Positions 1-7,175 of a DNA stretch of 13,511 bases are shown in pieces (position 1 is the first letter of the stretch; each line of letters begins with the position of its first letter). The stretch comes from Candidatus Zixiibacteriota bacterium (GTDB lineage Bacteria; Zixibacteria; MSB-5A5; GN15; FEB-12): NCBI GenBank assembly GCA_023700785.1, contig JAMPYH010000035.1, positions 1 through 13,511 of the forward strand, written 5' to 3'. Under the pieces are notes generated by a model. The model ran no database searches. It was not told the DNA's origin and saw only the letters and a list, made by a program, of their open reading frames with translations. The translations under genes and the position numbers were made by a program.

Positions 1-1625
1 ATATTGAAAATGTTCGGGAAGTAGGTCACCAGCATCTTATTGACCGCCTCGCCGAGATCGGTCGGGAACAGCTTGCGCTCCTGCAACTCCACATATTTGC
101 GGTCCTTGATCGTCGAAACAATGCTCGCGTACGTAGATGGACGGCCGATGCCGTCAGCTTCCATTCGCTTGATAAGCGAAGCTTCGGAATAGCGCGCCGG
201 CGGGCGAGTGAATGACTGCGTCGGGGTTACATCCGCCAACGTCAGCGGATCTTTCGCTTTTAGCGCCGGCAGCTGAGCGTCGATCCCTTCGCCGTTGCCA
301 TTCTCATCCGGTTCCTTTTCCTCGTGGTAGAGCCTGAGGAAGCCGTCGAACTTGAGATGCTGAGCCGTGACCCGGAGCAGGAACTTCCCTCCGGTGATGT
401 CAACCGTACGGACATCGAAGATCGCGTTGGTCATCTGGGACGAGACAAAACGATTCCAGATCAGGCTGTAGAGTTTGAACTGCTGCGGAGTGAGATGCTT
501 GCGCACCTTGTCCGGAGGCAGGTCGAGATGGGTCGGGCGGATCGCTTCGTGAGCATCCTGCGCCTCTTTGGCCCGCCCGTAAAAGTTCGGTTTATCCGGA
601 AGATAACTCTCGCCATAGTTCTTATGAATGTGGTCGCGGACATGATCGAGCGCTTCCTTTGAAATACGCGTAGAGTCCGTACGCATATACGTGATAAGTC
701 CGGTCGCGCCTTCCTTGCCGACCTCGACACCCTCGTACAGCGCCTGCGCGATCCCCATCGTCACTTTCGGCGAGAAACCGTATGCTTTGGCTGCTTCCTG
801 TTGCAGCGTGGACGTAATAAACGGCGGCGACGGTTTGCGGATGCGTTCAGAATCCTTGACTGATGTCACCGCGTACGACTGCTTGCGCATTTCGGCGATA
901 TATCCATCAGCTTCCGCCTGCGAACGGATCACGATCTTTTTGCCGACCGTCTCGCCGCTCTCGTCCGGCTTGGAGACCGTCTGGTCATCGATCTTCACCA
1001 GCTGCGCTTCGAACTTTTCGTGCTTTTTGGTCTCCAGCTTGGCGGCGATCTGCCAATACTCCTGCTGGACGAATTGCCGGATCTCTTCCTCCCGCTCGCA
1101 GACCAGCCGCAGGGCGACTGATTGCACACGCCCGGCGGAGAGATTGCGTGCGACGGTTTTCCAGAGGAAGGGAGAAACGATGTAGCCGACCAGGCGGTCG
1201 AGCACACGTCGCGCTTGCTGGGCGTTGACCAGATTGATATCGATCTCGCGGGGATGCTTGATCGCTTCGGTCACGGCCGATTTGGTGATCTCATTAAAAG
1301 TAACGCGCACGCACTTCTTGCGCGAATCCTTGAGTTCGTTGGCCACGTGCCACGCGATCGCCTCACCCTCGCGATCAGGATCGGGAGCGAGATATATCTT
1401 ATCCGCCTTCTTGGCCGCCTTGCGTAGTTCGGCGATCACCTTCTCTTTCCCCTTAATGACATGATAGTCCGGGGCGAATTTCTTTTTGGGATCAACGCCA
1501 AGCTTTGATTTCGGCAGATCGACCACATGCCCGATCGTGGAAAGGATCTCAAAGTCCTTACCCAGAAAACGAGCGAGGGTCCGGGACTTGGCCGGTGACT
1601 CAACTATGAGAAGGTTTTTAGACAT
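1..1625 (-). CDS. topA: DNA topoisomerase I (type IA), 3' end outside window
   Basis: Type IA topoisomerase, which relaxes negatively supercoiled DNA by cutting one strand through a 5'-phosphotyrosine. About 541 N-terminal residues are visible; the C-terminal part, where zinc-finger domains usually lie, is beyond the left edge. The protein opens with the Toprim signature (LLIVESPAKS, residues 5-14, with Glu9) and has the acidic metal site DPDREGEAIAWH at about 82-93. The active-site motif GLITYMRTDS places the catalytic tyrosine at about residue 313 (codon at 687-689), close to Tyr319 of E. coli TopA. LSAGRVQSVALR is also present. The ATG at 1623-1625 is chosen because AGGAG lies a few bases upstream and the Toprim motif starts at once. 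It lies 39 nt downstream of rpoZ and is probably the fourth gene of the yicC-gmk-rpoZ-topA unit. No frameshift was seen in the visible part. Confidence 0.97.
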   Translation of the reverse strand, partial: MSKNLLIVESPAKSRTLARFLGKDFEILSTIGHVVDLPKSKLGVDPKKKFAPDYHVIKGKEKVIAELRKAAKKADKIYLAPDPDREGEAIAWHVANELKDSRKKCVRVTFNEITKSAVTEAIKHPREIDINLVNAQQARRVLDRLVGYIVSPFLWKTVARNLSAGRVQSVALRLVCEREEEIRQFVQQEYWQIAAKLETKKHEKFEAQLVKIDDQTVSKPDESGETVGKKIVIRSQAEADGYIAEMRKQSYAVTSVKDSERIRKPSPPFITSTLQQEAAKAYGFSPKVTMGIAQALYEGVEVGKEGATGLITYMRTDSTRISKEALDHVRDHIHKNYGESYLPDKPNFYGRAKEAQDAHEAIRPTHLDLPPDKVRKHLTPQQFKLYSLIWNRFVSSQMTNAIFDVRTVDITGGKFLLRVTAQHLKFDGFLRLYHEEKEPDENGNGEGIDAQLPALKAKDPLTLADVTPTQSFTRPPARYSEASLIKRMEADGIGRPSTYASIVSTIKDRKYVELQERKLFPTDLGEAVNKMLVTYFPNIFN

Positions 1626-1664
1626 TTCACTCCTGTGTAATGGAACCGACTACAGACTACTTAC

Positions 1665-1898
1665 CTATTTCGAATCTTTCCGCTCAAACTTTACTCTCCC
1701 CTCGATCAGGTTGCGAAGCGCGACCATGGTCATCTTGCGGGATTCAATGTCGGAACCGGTGTCTTCCTCGTTGAGCCGTTTCAACTTGGCGAGACGGAGC
1801 GCGTTCAAATGGCGCGCGTGCTGGGCCGCTACAATGACCGCCTCGTAGCGGTTTTGTGTGACCTTATCGACGTGCTCAACGTTCACTAGCTGTTGCAT
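1665..1898 (-). CDS. rpoZ: RNA polymerase omega subunit
   Basis: Small subunit (77 aa) of DNA-dependent RNA polymerase that helps the beta' subunit fold and assemble. The length fits bacterial omega (about 70-90 aa). The core motif NRYEAVIVAAQHARHLN (about 17-33) and the later MTMVALRNLIEGRV segment (about 56-69) match the family. The first is the usual 'N-[RK]-[YF]-x-[AL]-[VA]-x-x-A-[AS]-x-[RH]-A' stretch. The ATG at 1896-1898 has a strong Shine-Dalgarno sequence (AGGAGG) just upstream. It begins 19 nt after the gmk stop, in the classical gmk-rpoZ order, which supports the call for so short a protein. It is probably cotranscribed with yicC and gmk. Confidence 0.93.
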   Translation of the reverse strand: MQQLVNVEHVDKVTQNRYEAVIVAAQHARHLNALRLAKLKRLNEEDTGSDIESRKMTMVALRNLIEGRVKFERKDSK

Positions 1899-1917
1899 GC
1901 ATCCTCCTGCGTTAGCG

Positions 1918-2547
1918 TCAGGCTAAACCTATGATAGAGCGTATTTGTTCCTTCTTGACCCGTTCTATGCGACACGGGTGCGCCTCGATGATACTCAGCA
2001 CCTGGTGTGCGGCGACCTCAAGCTCCTGATTGACAACCACATAATCAAACTGGTCATAAGCCAGCATTTCCTGTCGCGCGCGCTCAAACCGGATGCGGCG
2101 CTGTTCGGCCGTTTCGGTCCCACGCCGTTTCAGGCGCTTTCGAAGTTCCGCGATCGACGGCGGTAACACAAAGATCATGATCGCGTCGGGATACTCCTGG
2201 CGCAGTTTGAATGCCCCCTGGATGTCAACATCCAGAATGATGGTCCCCCCCTTTTGTTCCACTTTCTCGAGCGGCTGGCGCGGTGTCCCGTAGTTATACT
2301 GGTGGACCTGAAAATGTTCCGCGAAGAACCCTTTGGCGATCAATCGAGCAAAAGCCTCGCTTTCAACAAAGTGGTATTCGCGGCCATTTCGTTCGCCCGG
2401 GCGCTTGTGGCGTGTCGTATATGACACGGAAAAGGTCCAGCCCGCGCGGCGCCGCGCAGGTGTCAGGATCCTGCGACAGATCGAAGTCTTGCCGCCTCCC
2501 GAAGGAGACGAAATGATGACGATCCGCCCTCGGTCAGTGCGAGCCAT
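1918..2547 (-). CDS. gmk: guanylate kinase
   Basis: Cytosolic enzyme (209 aa) that phosphorylates GMP to GDP using ATP, in purine nucleotide synthesis and salvage. The N-terminus holds the P-loop SSPSGGGKTS (residues 13-22, Lys20). The GMP-binding segment has YTTR (43-46) and RPGE (49-52) followed by NGREYHF. The ILDVDIQGA strand and helix are at about 104-112, and the IFVLPPS strand then a lid-like run RKRLKRRGTE follow near 125-145. The length is normal for bacterial Gmk. The usual 'SGPSG[VA]GK' P-loop reads SSPSGGGK here, a mild variant. The ATG at 2545-2547 lies 21 nt after the yicC stop with only a weak ribosome site, so translation may depend partly on yicC. Confidence 0.97.
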   Translation of the reverse strand: MARTDRGRIVIISSPSGGGKTSICRRILTPARRRAGWTFSVSYTTRHKRPGERNGREYHFVESEAFARLIAKGFFAEHFQVHQYNYGTPRQPLEKVEQKGGTIILDVDIQGAFKLRQEYPDAIMIFVLPPSIAELRKRLKRRGTETAEQRRIRFERARQEMLAYDQFDYVVVNQELEVAAHQVLSIIEAHPCRIERVKKEQIRSIIGLA

Positions 2548-2568
2548 CAGTATGTCAGCCCCGCGCGA

Positions 2569-3444
2569 TTACTCAACGTTCTGAACCAATTCACGAAGTT
2601 TTTCTATCTCTTCCTTGAGCGAGATCGCGAGCGACGAGATAGCGAACTCCGAGCATTTCGAGCCGATCGTATTGGCTTCGCGGTTCATCTCCTGTAGGAT
2701 GAAGTTCAGCCGTTTTCCGGCCGGCTCCTTCATCTTGAGCGCCTGGTGGTAAAGGTCGATATGACTTTTGAGACGAGTACATTCCTCGGAAATGTCGGTA
2801 CGTTCGGCAAAGATGGCGATCTCTTCCTCAAGCCGCAGATTATCGCGCTGCGGCTGATCCATCAAGGTACTGATCCGCTGGGTAAGCTTGTCGCGGTAAT
2901 ACTCGACCGCGCCCACGGACTTCTTCTCTATTTCGGCCAGTGTCTTCTTCATGGCGGTCAACCGTTGCGACATATCGGCCGCCATCGCCGCCCCTTCTTT
3001 TTTCCGCATCGCGACCAGATCGGTCAATGCTCTACCGAGGGCTTTTTCGACCATTTTCCAGACCGCGTCGTGATCGACTCGCTCCTTGTCCGGTTTCAGG
3101 ATGTCCGGAACCAGCACCAGATCATGCACAGAGACATCGCCGGCCAGCTTAAGCTCCTTCTGGAGCCCCTTCAGTTGTTTGGCGTAGGCGGCCGCCAGAC
3201 GACTATTAATGAGGGAGCGTTGAACCGCCGCGTCAGTATCGTCCAACGTGACGTTTAAGTTGATCTGCCCGCGGTTTACCCGAGAGGAGATCAACTCACG
3301 TATCTGCATTTCCAGCAGCGACAACTGCCGAGGCATGCGCACCGACATCTCGAGAAATCGGTTGTTAACGCTTGTCACCTCAACAGTTAAACTGCCGATA
3401 GGCGAAGAAACTTCAGCTCGGCCAAAGCCGGTCATCGAGTACAT
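2569..3444 (-). CDS. yicC: YicC-family endoribonuclease
   Basis: YicC/YloC-family protein (291 aa). Members have been described as endoribonucleases involved in RNA turnover; that function is family knowledge and is not shown here. The hallmark start MYSMTGFGRAE and the following VEVTSVNNRFLE (about 21-32) identify the N-terminal YicC domain. The C-terminal DUF1732 block is present: the LRLEEEIAIFAERTDISEE region (about 200-220), LNFILQEMNREANTIGSK (about 245-262), and an ending in EEIEKLRELVQNVE. The middle is charged and helical, probably a coiled coil. The ATG at 3442-3444 has an AAGGGG ribosome site 9 nt upstream. It is the first gene of the yicC-gmk-rpoZ-topA unit, and the 91-bp space upstream carries a promoter-like element and two hairpins. 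Confidence 0.95.
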   Translation of the reverse strand: MYSMTGFGRAEVSSPIGSLTVEVTSVNNRFLEMSVRMPRQLSLLEMQIRELISSRVNRGQINLNVTLDDTDAAVQRSLINSRLAAAYAKQLKGLQKELKLAGDVSVHDLVLVPDILKPDKERVDHDAVWKMVEKALGRALTDLVAMRKKEGAAMAADMSQRLTAMKKTLAEIEKKSVGAVEYYRDKLTQRISTLMDQPQRDNLRLEEEIAIFAERTDISEECTRLKSHIDLYHQALKMKEPAGKRLNFILQEMNREANTIGSKCSEFAISSLAISLKEEIEKLRELVQNVE

Positions 3445-3453
3445 ATCACGTAT

Positions 3454-3470
3454 CCCCTTGAAAGCAAGGG
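3454..3470 (-). promoter_or_regulatory. yicC ribosome binding site inside a small hairpin
   Basis: The yicC Shine-Dalgarno AAGGGG (3454-3459) sits in one arm of an inverted repeat, CCCTTG / CAAGGG with a 4-nt loop (3455-3470). In an RNA that includes the whole repeat, the ribosome site would be paired. RNA started from the promoter just upstream would begin near 3467 and lack part of the opposite arm. The repeat is seen directly; the regulatory meaning is inference. Confidence 0.5.
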
Positions 3471-3473
3471 ACT

Positions 3474-3501
3474 AAAATAGCCGCTTGAAGCGGCTTGTCA
3501 A
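3474..3501 (-). promoter_or_regulatory. putative sigma-70 promoter for yicC-gmk-rpoZ-topA
   Basis: A perfect -35 box TTGACA (3496-3501) is followed after 16 nt by TATTTT (3474-3479), a 4/6 match to TATAAT. The expected start is near 3467, giving a leader of about 23 nt before yicC. The entire spacer is occupied by a palindrome (3479-3495). That palindrome may be an operator, or it may be the terminator of the upstream unit with TATTTT serving only as its U-run. Confidence 0.5.
3479..3495 (-). terminator. 17-bp perfect palindrome; possible intrinsic terminator of the six-gene run
   Basis: AGCCGCTT-C-AAGCGGCT (minus strand) is a perfect inverted repeat around one central base. It is followed by ATTTTA, a short U-rich stretch. 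It lies 41 nt after the stop of the REC-HisKA gene, which fits a weak Rho-independent terminator. It also fills the spacer of the candidate yicC promoter, so an operator role is equally open. Confidence 0.5.
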
Positions 3502-3535
3502 CCTCTATTCTGGTGGAATACGGATAAGTGACTGA

Positions 3536-4231
3536 TCAGTCAACAGTTGCGAGCTTTTGTGGGTCCAGCAGCAAACCGCCCGCGGTTTCAACAACCTTGG
3601 TTTCGCCGGCTCGAGTCAATTTGAGGACCGCCCGCCGGATCCGTTGGGCCGATTCCTCGATAGCCTGAAGCTTTTCGGTCGAGGACCGGTCTGCCAGCGC
3701 CGGATGTTGGCTCAGCAGGTCGGTCAGCCCCAGAATGGTCATCAGTGGGTTGTTGATCTCATGGGCCAGTGTCGCGGAAGTCAGCGCGATGGCGTCAGCT
3801 TCGTCGTGGGTGCGGAGTTTCTCTTCAAGTTCCCTGTTCTTGCGAACCAGCGCGGCGCGGCGAAGCGCTTCATGAATGACGCGCGGGAGGATCAGGTGGT
3901 AGGTATCATCCTTGGTCAGGAAGTCCGACGCGCCGTAGTTGATCGCTTCGGTCGCCGCCTGTTCGCACGAGCGATCGGAGAGCAGGATGACGGGCAGGTC
4001 AATCGATTCGCGACGGATCAGCTGCAACAGTTCGAGTCCGTCGAACTCCTGGAGTTCATAATCGATAAGGGCGATATCGAAGCGGCGGGTTGCCAGTTCA
4101 TTGATCGCCGCACGCGCGGTTTGGATCGCGACCACATGGCACTCGGGGCACCGGTTGTGCAAAGTACGCTCAACGAGCCGCGCGTGATACCGGCTCGGCT
4201 CAACGAGCAATATGGCGTACGATTGATCCAT
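3536..4231 (-). CDS. response-regulator receiver (REC) fused to a HisKA-like domain, no ATPase domain
   Basis: Signalling protein of 231 aa, probably cytosolic. Residues 5-125 form a receiver domain. The phospho-acceptor is Asp57 in FDIALIDYEL, with Ser85 (VILLSD) and Lys107 (FLTKDD) at the conserved switch positions. The first acidic site reads LLVEPS, so only Glu11 stands where most receivers have an acidic pair. A helical linker (about 126-147) leads into a dimerisation/phosphotransfer segment with the H-box LAHEINNPLMTILGLTDLL (155-173, His157) and a second helix to about 207. The protein then ends after about 24 residues with no N, G1, F or G2 boxes, so it cannot bind ATP as a kinase. 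It may act as a phosphorelay intermediate or phosphatase-like partner (inference). It starts 19 nt after the PAS gene. The ATG is preceded by only a weak ribosome site. Confidence 0.85.
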   Translation of the reverse strand: MDQSYAILLVEPSRYHARLVERTLHNRCPECHVVAIQTARAAINELATRRFDIALIDYELQEFDGLELLQLIRRESIDLPVILLSDRSCEQAATEAINYGASDFLTKDDTYHLILPRVIHEALRRAALVRKNRELEEKLRTHDEADAIALTSATLAHEINNPLMTILGLTDLLSQHPALADRSSTEKLQAIEESAQRIRRAVLKLTRAGETKVVETAGGLLLDPQKLATVD

Positions 4232-4250
4232 GACTGTTTAGCGCTTCAAT

Positions 4251-5201
4251 CTATTTTACGTTCGATCTGGTTTCACCCAGCAAATTGGTCAGGCGAAGCG
4301 CGGCGGCAAGCGACGCGCGCAGGTCATCAAGCAACGACCCGCTGGTCCGTTCCGCGGCCGGCGTGTAGGCGCCTTGCGGCGCTATCCGTTCGGTAAGCTG
4401 GATCGCGCGCTTAACCGCGGCGATCACCGCCCGGACCTCACTTCGATCGGTCGCGTCTTCAAGCAGGACCCGAACAAGATAACTCTCGCCGCATAGTTGA
4501 AGCCGCGAGATCAGCTCGGTTGGAGCGGTACCGCCTCGTTCGACCGCGCGACGAGCGCAATCCGGATCGAGGTAGCAATACTCCTCGCCGGAGATAGCAA
4601 CCCACTGCAGCAGCGATTTCGGCTCGGGCGACTTGCGAATCCCTTTTTTGGGAGCGGCTGATTTCCAGTAGATCGGGTCAACCTTGTCGCTGGAGACCTG
4701 GTAGATAAGACAGTGCTCATCGCCAAAGTAGCTGTAGAGCGCGTCGAGCGCGTCGGCGGCGTATGATGTCGAATCGGTCGCGAGCAGTCTGTCCAGGAAT
4801 TGGGCGTGATCCGGTCGGTGCGCGGAGACGCGCTGAGATGTCGTCGCATCGGTGTCGGTATCGATGATTATCTGGTAATTGACCGGATTGCCGGCGATGA
4901 AGTTCAGCGAAACAACGAGATTGGCCGGAATATGCTGCTGGGCCCGATTGACCATCTGCAGCCGCGTAATATCAAAATTCGCTTCGAAATGATTACGCTG
5001 CTGAAGCATCTGAAGGACAACCGGTCGATCCGGTTCGTCGACAAAATCGAGGAACGATTTTCCGAACAATTCTTCGCGAGTGAAACCGGTCAGCTTTTCG
5101 ACGCCGTCGTCAACATAAACGAAGCGGCCCTTGAGATTGATGCGGCAGACCGCGCATCTCCGGATCTGAACTTCTGGCTCAATAGTCATCGTTTCTATCA
5201 C
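4251..5201 (-). CDS. PAS-domain protein with an uncharacterised C-terminal sensor-like region
   Basis: Protein of 316 aa with no signal peptide or membrane segment, so probably cytosolic. Residues 15-115 look like a PAS domain: INLKGRFVYVDDGVEKLTGFTREELFGKSFLDFVDEPDR is typical of the 'G.i.yvN.a..ltGy..eEl.G....d.v...D' pattern. PAS domains bind small ligands or cofactors or mediate signalling contacts. Residues about 140-272 resemble a GAF-like fold (DALDALYSYFGDEHCLIYQV and onward), but I would not insist on it. A helical tail (LLDDLRASLAAALRLTNLL, 290-308) ends the protein and no output domain is recognisable. The GTG start (5199-5201) lies 3 nt after the protease stop. An ATG four codons later (5187-5189) is a possible alternative. 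Context suggests it works with the REC-HisKA protein encoded next. Confidence 0.75.
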   Translation of the reverse strand: MIETMTIEPEVQIRRCAVCRINLKGRFVYVDDGVEKLTGFTREELFGKSFLDFVDEPDRPVVLQMLQQRNHFEANFDITRLQMVNRAQQHIPANLVVSLNFIAGNPVNYQIIIDTDTDATTSQRVSAHRPDHAQFLDRLLATDSTSYAADALDALYSYFGDEHCLIYQVSSDKVDPIYWKSAAPKKGIRKSPEPKSLLQWVAISGEEYCYLDPDCARRAVERGGTAPTELISRLQLCGESYLVRVLLEDATDRSEVRAVIAAVKRAIQLTERIAPQGAYTPAAERTSGSLLDDLRASLAAALRLTNLLGETRSNVK

Positions 5202-5204
5202 TGC

Positions 5205-7175
5205 TTACCGTACTTTCACGACCTTGATCGTTCCCGAACTACGCGAAGTCTGCACGAGCACAAGATAGACTCCGGGAGCGACTGGAACTCCGGAACTATT
5301 CCGGCCATCCCACGCAATACTAAAGGTATCGGATGTTCCGGGCGGAATATTGACCCTTTCCCATACCTTTTCTCCCGAGACAGTGACAATTGTTACCGCG
5401 AATAACGTCGCGTCCGAAGACCCGCCGGCGATAGTCAATGTTTGGTCAAACGGGTTCGGGTAAGCTATCGGGGCTTCGGGGTAAGCGATTGAAACAGAGG
5501 AAGAAACAATCAGAAACGCGGTGTCCGCAAAATTGGTTATACCGGCGACCAGCCCAATTCTGGTCAGCGGCAACAGCTGCGCAGTGGAATCGAACCGGAG
5601 AGAACCCGTACCATTGCCGCTGTCCACTAAAGTGACGCCATCGGGCAAATCAAACGCGGTCAGCGAGGCGATCTCTGCCGCCTTCCCCTCGGTATGGATC
5701 GGTATCTCGACATTCGCGCCGGAATCGACATGCAGACTTTCCGCAACGACGACCTGGAGGATATGTGCCGCGCGAGAAGCGTCCATTAGTCCATAACCGT
5801 AGTTGTTGTCCGGGTTATCCGCGCGATCGCCGGTCAACTTGATCCGCTGCAATAGTTGCATAGCGGTAAGGGTGCTGTCGAAATCAAACGCCAGCGCCGC
5901 GCCACCTGCCGCCAAAGGGGTTGAAAGTGATGTCCCCGAAGTAAAGGTAAATCCACCCGCAGACGCCGCCGTGAAAACCCCCTGGCCCATAGTGACAATG
6001 TCCGGCTTGATGCGGCCATCGGCGGTCGGTCCCGGTGACGAAAAACTTGCCAGCAGGGAGTCCGGTCTGGTCGCTCCAACCGCAAGCACCGAGTCGCCGT
6101 CAGCCGGAAATACGATGGTCGGCCAGACAGCGTCATTCCGTTCGTTCCCCGCGGCAGTGCAGACCAGGATATTCTTGGACGCCGCTATATCCGCGGCGAT
6201 CGTGATCCGCGAGCTGTTGCCGTCAAGCTGATCCATCGTATAGCTGCCGCTGTCTTGAAAGATGGAGTAACCCAGCGAAGCGGAGATGATGTCAGCGCCG
6301 ATCGAATCAGCCCATTCCGCCGCGGCGATCCAGTTGTCTTCTTCGATCTTTATCTCGGTACCGCCGCAGGTGATCTCGGTCTTGGCGAGGGCGAAATCGG
6401 CGCCGAACGCGGTTCCGATCAGGGTGCCGGGAAGATAGCCGCCAACCGCGCCAAAGGTAACGGTGCCGTGCCTGTCCTGCGGATCATCGGCGCAATCGGT
6501 GCCGGTGACATCGGAGTCCCCCTGGATGAAGTCACGGGTCGCTACAATGCTGGTGGAGTCGAAGACGGCATGATCCGTGTTAAAGCCGGAGTCAAACATG
6601 GCGATCAACACCCCGTCACCGGTGTAACCAGCGTTATGCATCTTGACGGACTTGACGAAGAGATTCTGGGTCATCGACCCACCATAGGTAAGTTGAAGGG
6701 CGGTTGCGTCCGCCGGCGGCGCGATTCTCTCCGCGGCAATTGGATCGGACAAATCACCAACATGCAGAGAAGTTACAAGGTCGATACTCGAGATAGCAGG
6801 TGAGTTGGCAAGTTGAGTTAACTGGGCACGCGTCGCCTCAACCGAAACCGCGTTCAACCACCGTGATATATGCCTGATTCGCGCTCCAGAAGACAGGACC
6901 TGGATGATGAGTTCTTTTTCAATCGCTGCATCCCGCCGGTCGATCAGGAAGTTGACAGGGTCAACTTTGGCACGGCGAGTCAGGGCACGAGCCGAAAGAG
7001 CCACAGGCTGGCTTGACTTGGCGGTCGAATCAAAGAAGAGCCAGAAATTGTAAACAGAAGTAGGATCGTTCGCGACGAGTAGCGCGACGCGGTCGGTCAT
7101 TTTCGGTAATGCCTCGCCTCGAACGTCAACGCCACTGATACAGATGGCGAGAACAATAAAAACGAACCTAGTCAC
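5205..7175 (-). CDS. secreted S8 (subtilisin-like) serine protease with FlgD-like C-terminal domain
   Basis: Exported serine endopeptidase, 656 aa. The GTG start at 7173-7175 gives an immediate signal peptide (TRFVFIVLAICISG, likely cut near residues 18-22). It overlaps the stop of the upstream gene by 8 nt, suggesting translational coupling. The frame is open up to 7466, but that extension encodes no signal-like start. Residues about 27-140 look like a propeptide. The peptidase domain (about 165-475) has an intact triad: Asp195 (AMFDSGFN), His236 (DRHGTV) and Ser416 (SGTSLSTP), plus the oxyanion Asn344 (AAGNERND). A beta-rich linker follows, then a terminal domain at about 571-656 (AYPNPF, AWDGRN, GVYLVLVQ) of the FlgD/T9SS-sorting-like type, suggesting surface attachment or secretion targeting. 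Exact substrates are unknown. Confidence 0.9.
   Translation of the reverse strand: MTRFVFIVLAICISGVDVRGEALPKMTDRVALLVANDPTSVYNFWLFFDSTAKSSQPVALSARALTRRAKVDPVNFLIDRRDAAIEKELIIQVLSSGARIRHISRWLNAVSVEATRAQLTQLANSPAISSIDLVTSLHVGDLSDPIAAERIAPPADATALQLTYGGSMTQNLFVKSVKMHNAGYTGDGVLIAMFDSGFNTDHAVFDSTSIVATRDFIQGDSDVTGTDCADDPQDRHGTVTFGAVGGYLPGTLIGTAFGADFALAKTEITCGGTEIKIEEDNWIAAAEWADSIGADIISASLGYSIFQDSGSYTMDQLDGNSSRITIAADIAASKNILVCTAAGNERNDAVWPTIVFPADGDSVLAVGATRPDSLLASFSSPGPTADGRIKPDIVTMGQGVFTAASAGGFTFTSGTSLSTPLAAGGAALAFDFDSTLTAMQLLQRIKLTGDRADNPDNNYGYGLMDASRAAHILQVVVAESLHVDSGANVEIPIHTEGKAAEIASLTAFDLPDGVTLVDSGNGTGSLRFDSTAQLLPLTRIGLVAGITNFADTAFLIVSSSVSIAYPEAPIAYPNPFDQTLTIAGGSSDATLFAVTIVTVSGEKVWERVNIPPGTSDTFSIAWDGRNSSGVPVAPGVYLVLVQTSRSSGTIKVVKVR

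Noticed and set aside
324..1228. Several plus-strand frames opposite topA
   Set aside because: topA is continuous on the minus strand through this region with Toprim and active-site motifs, and the plus-strand products are antisense shadows.
2411..2457. Two neighbouring inverted repeats (2411-2428 and 2444-2457) inside gmk
   Set aside because: They fall in conserved Gmk codons (TTR...GWTFS region and an Ala-Arg-rich stretch), where GC-rich codons readily make palindromes. No regulatory context was seen.
3557..4396. Plus-strand open frame of 279 codons
   Set aside because: It lies opposite the REC-HisKA and PAS genes, whose protein motifs are unmistakable. Its translation has no recognisable domain and reads as an antisense shadow.
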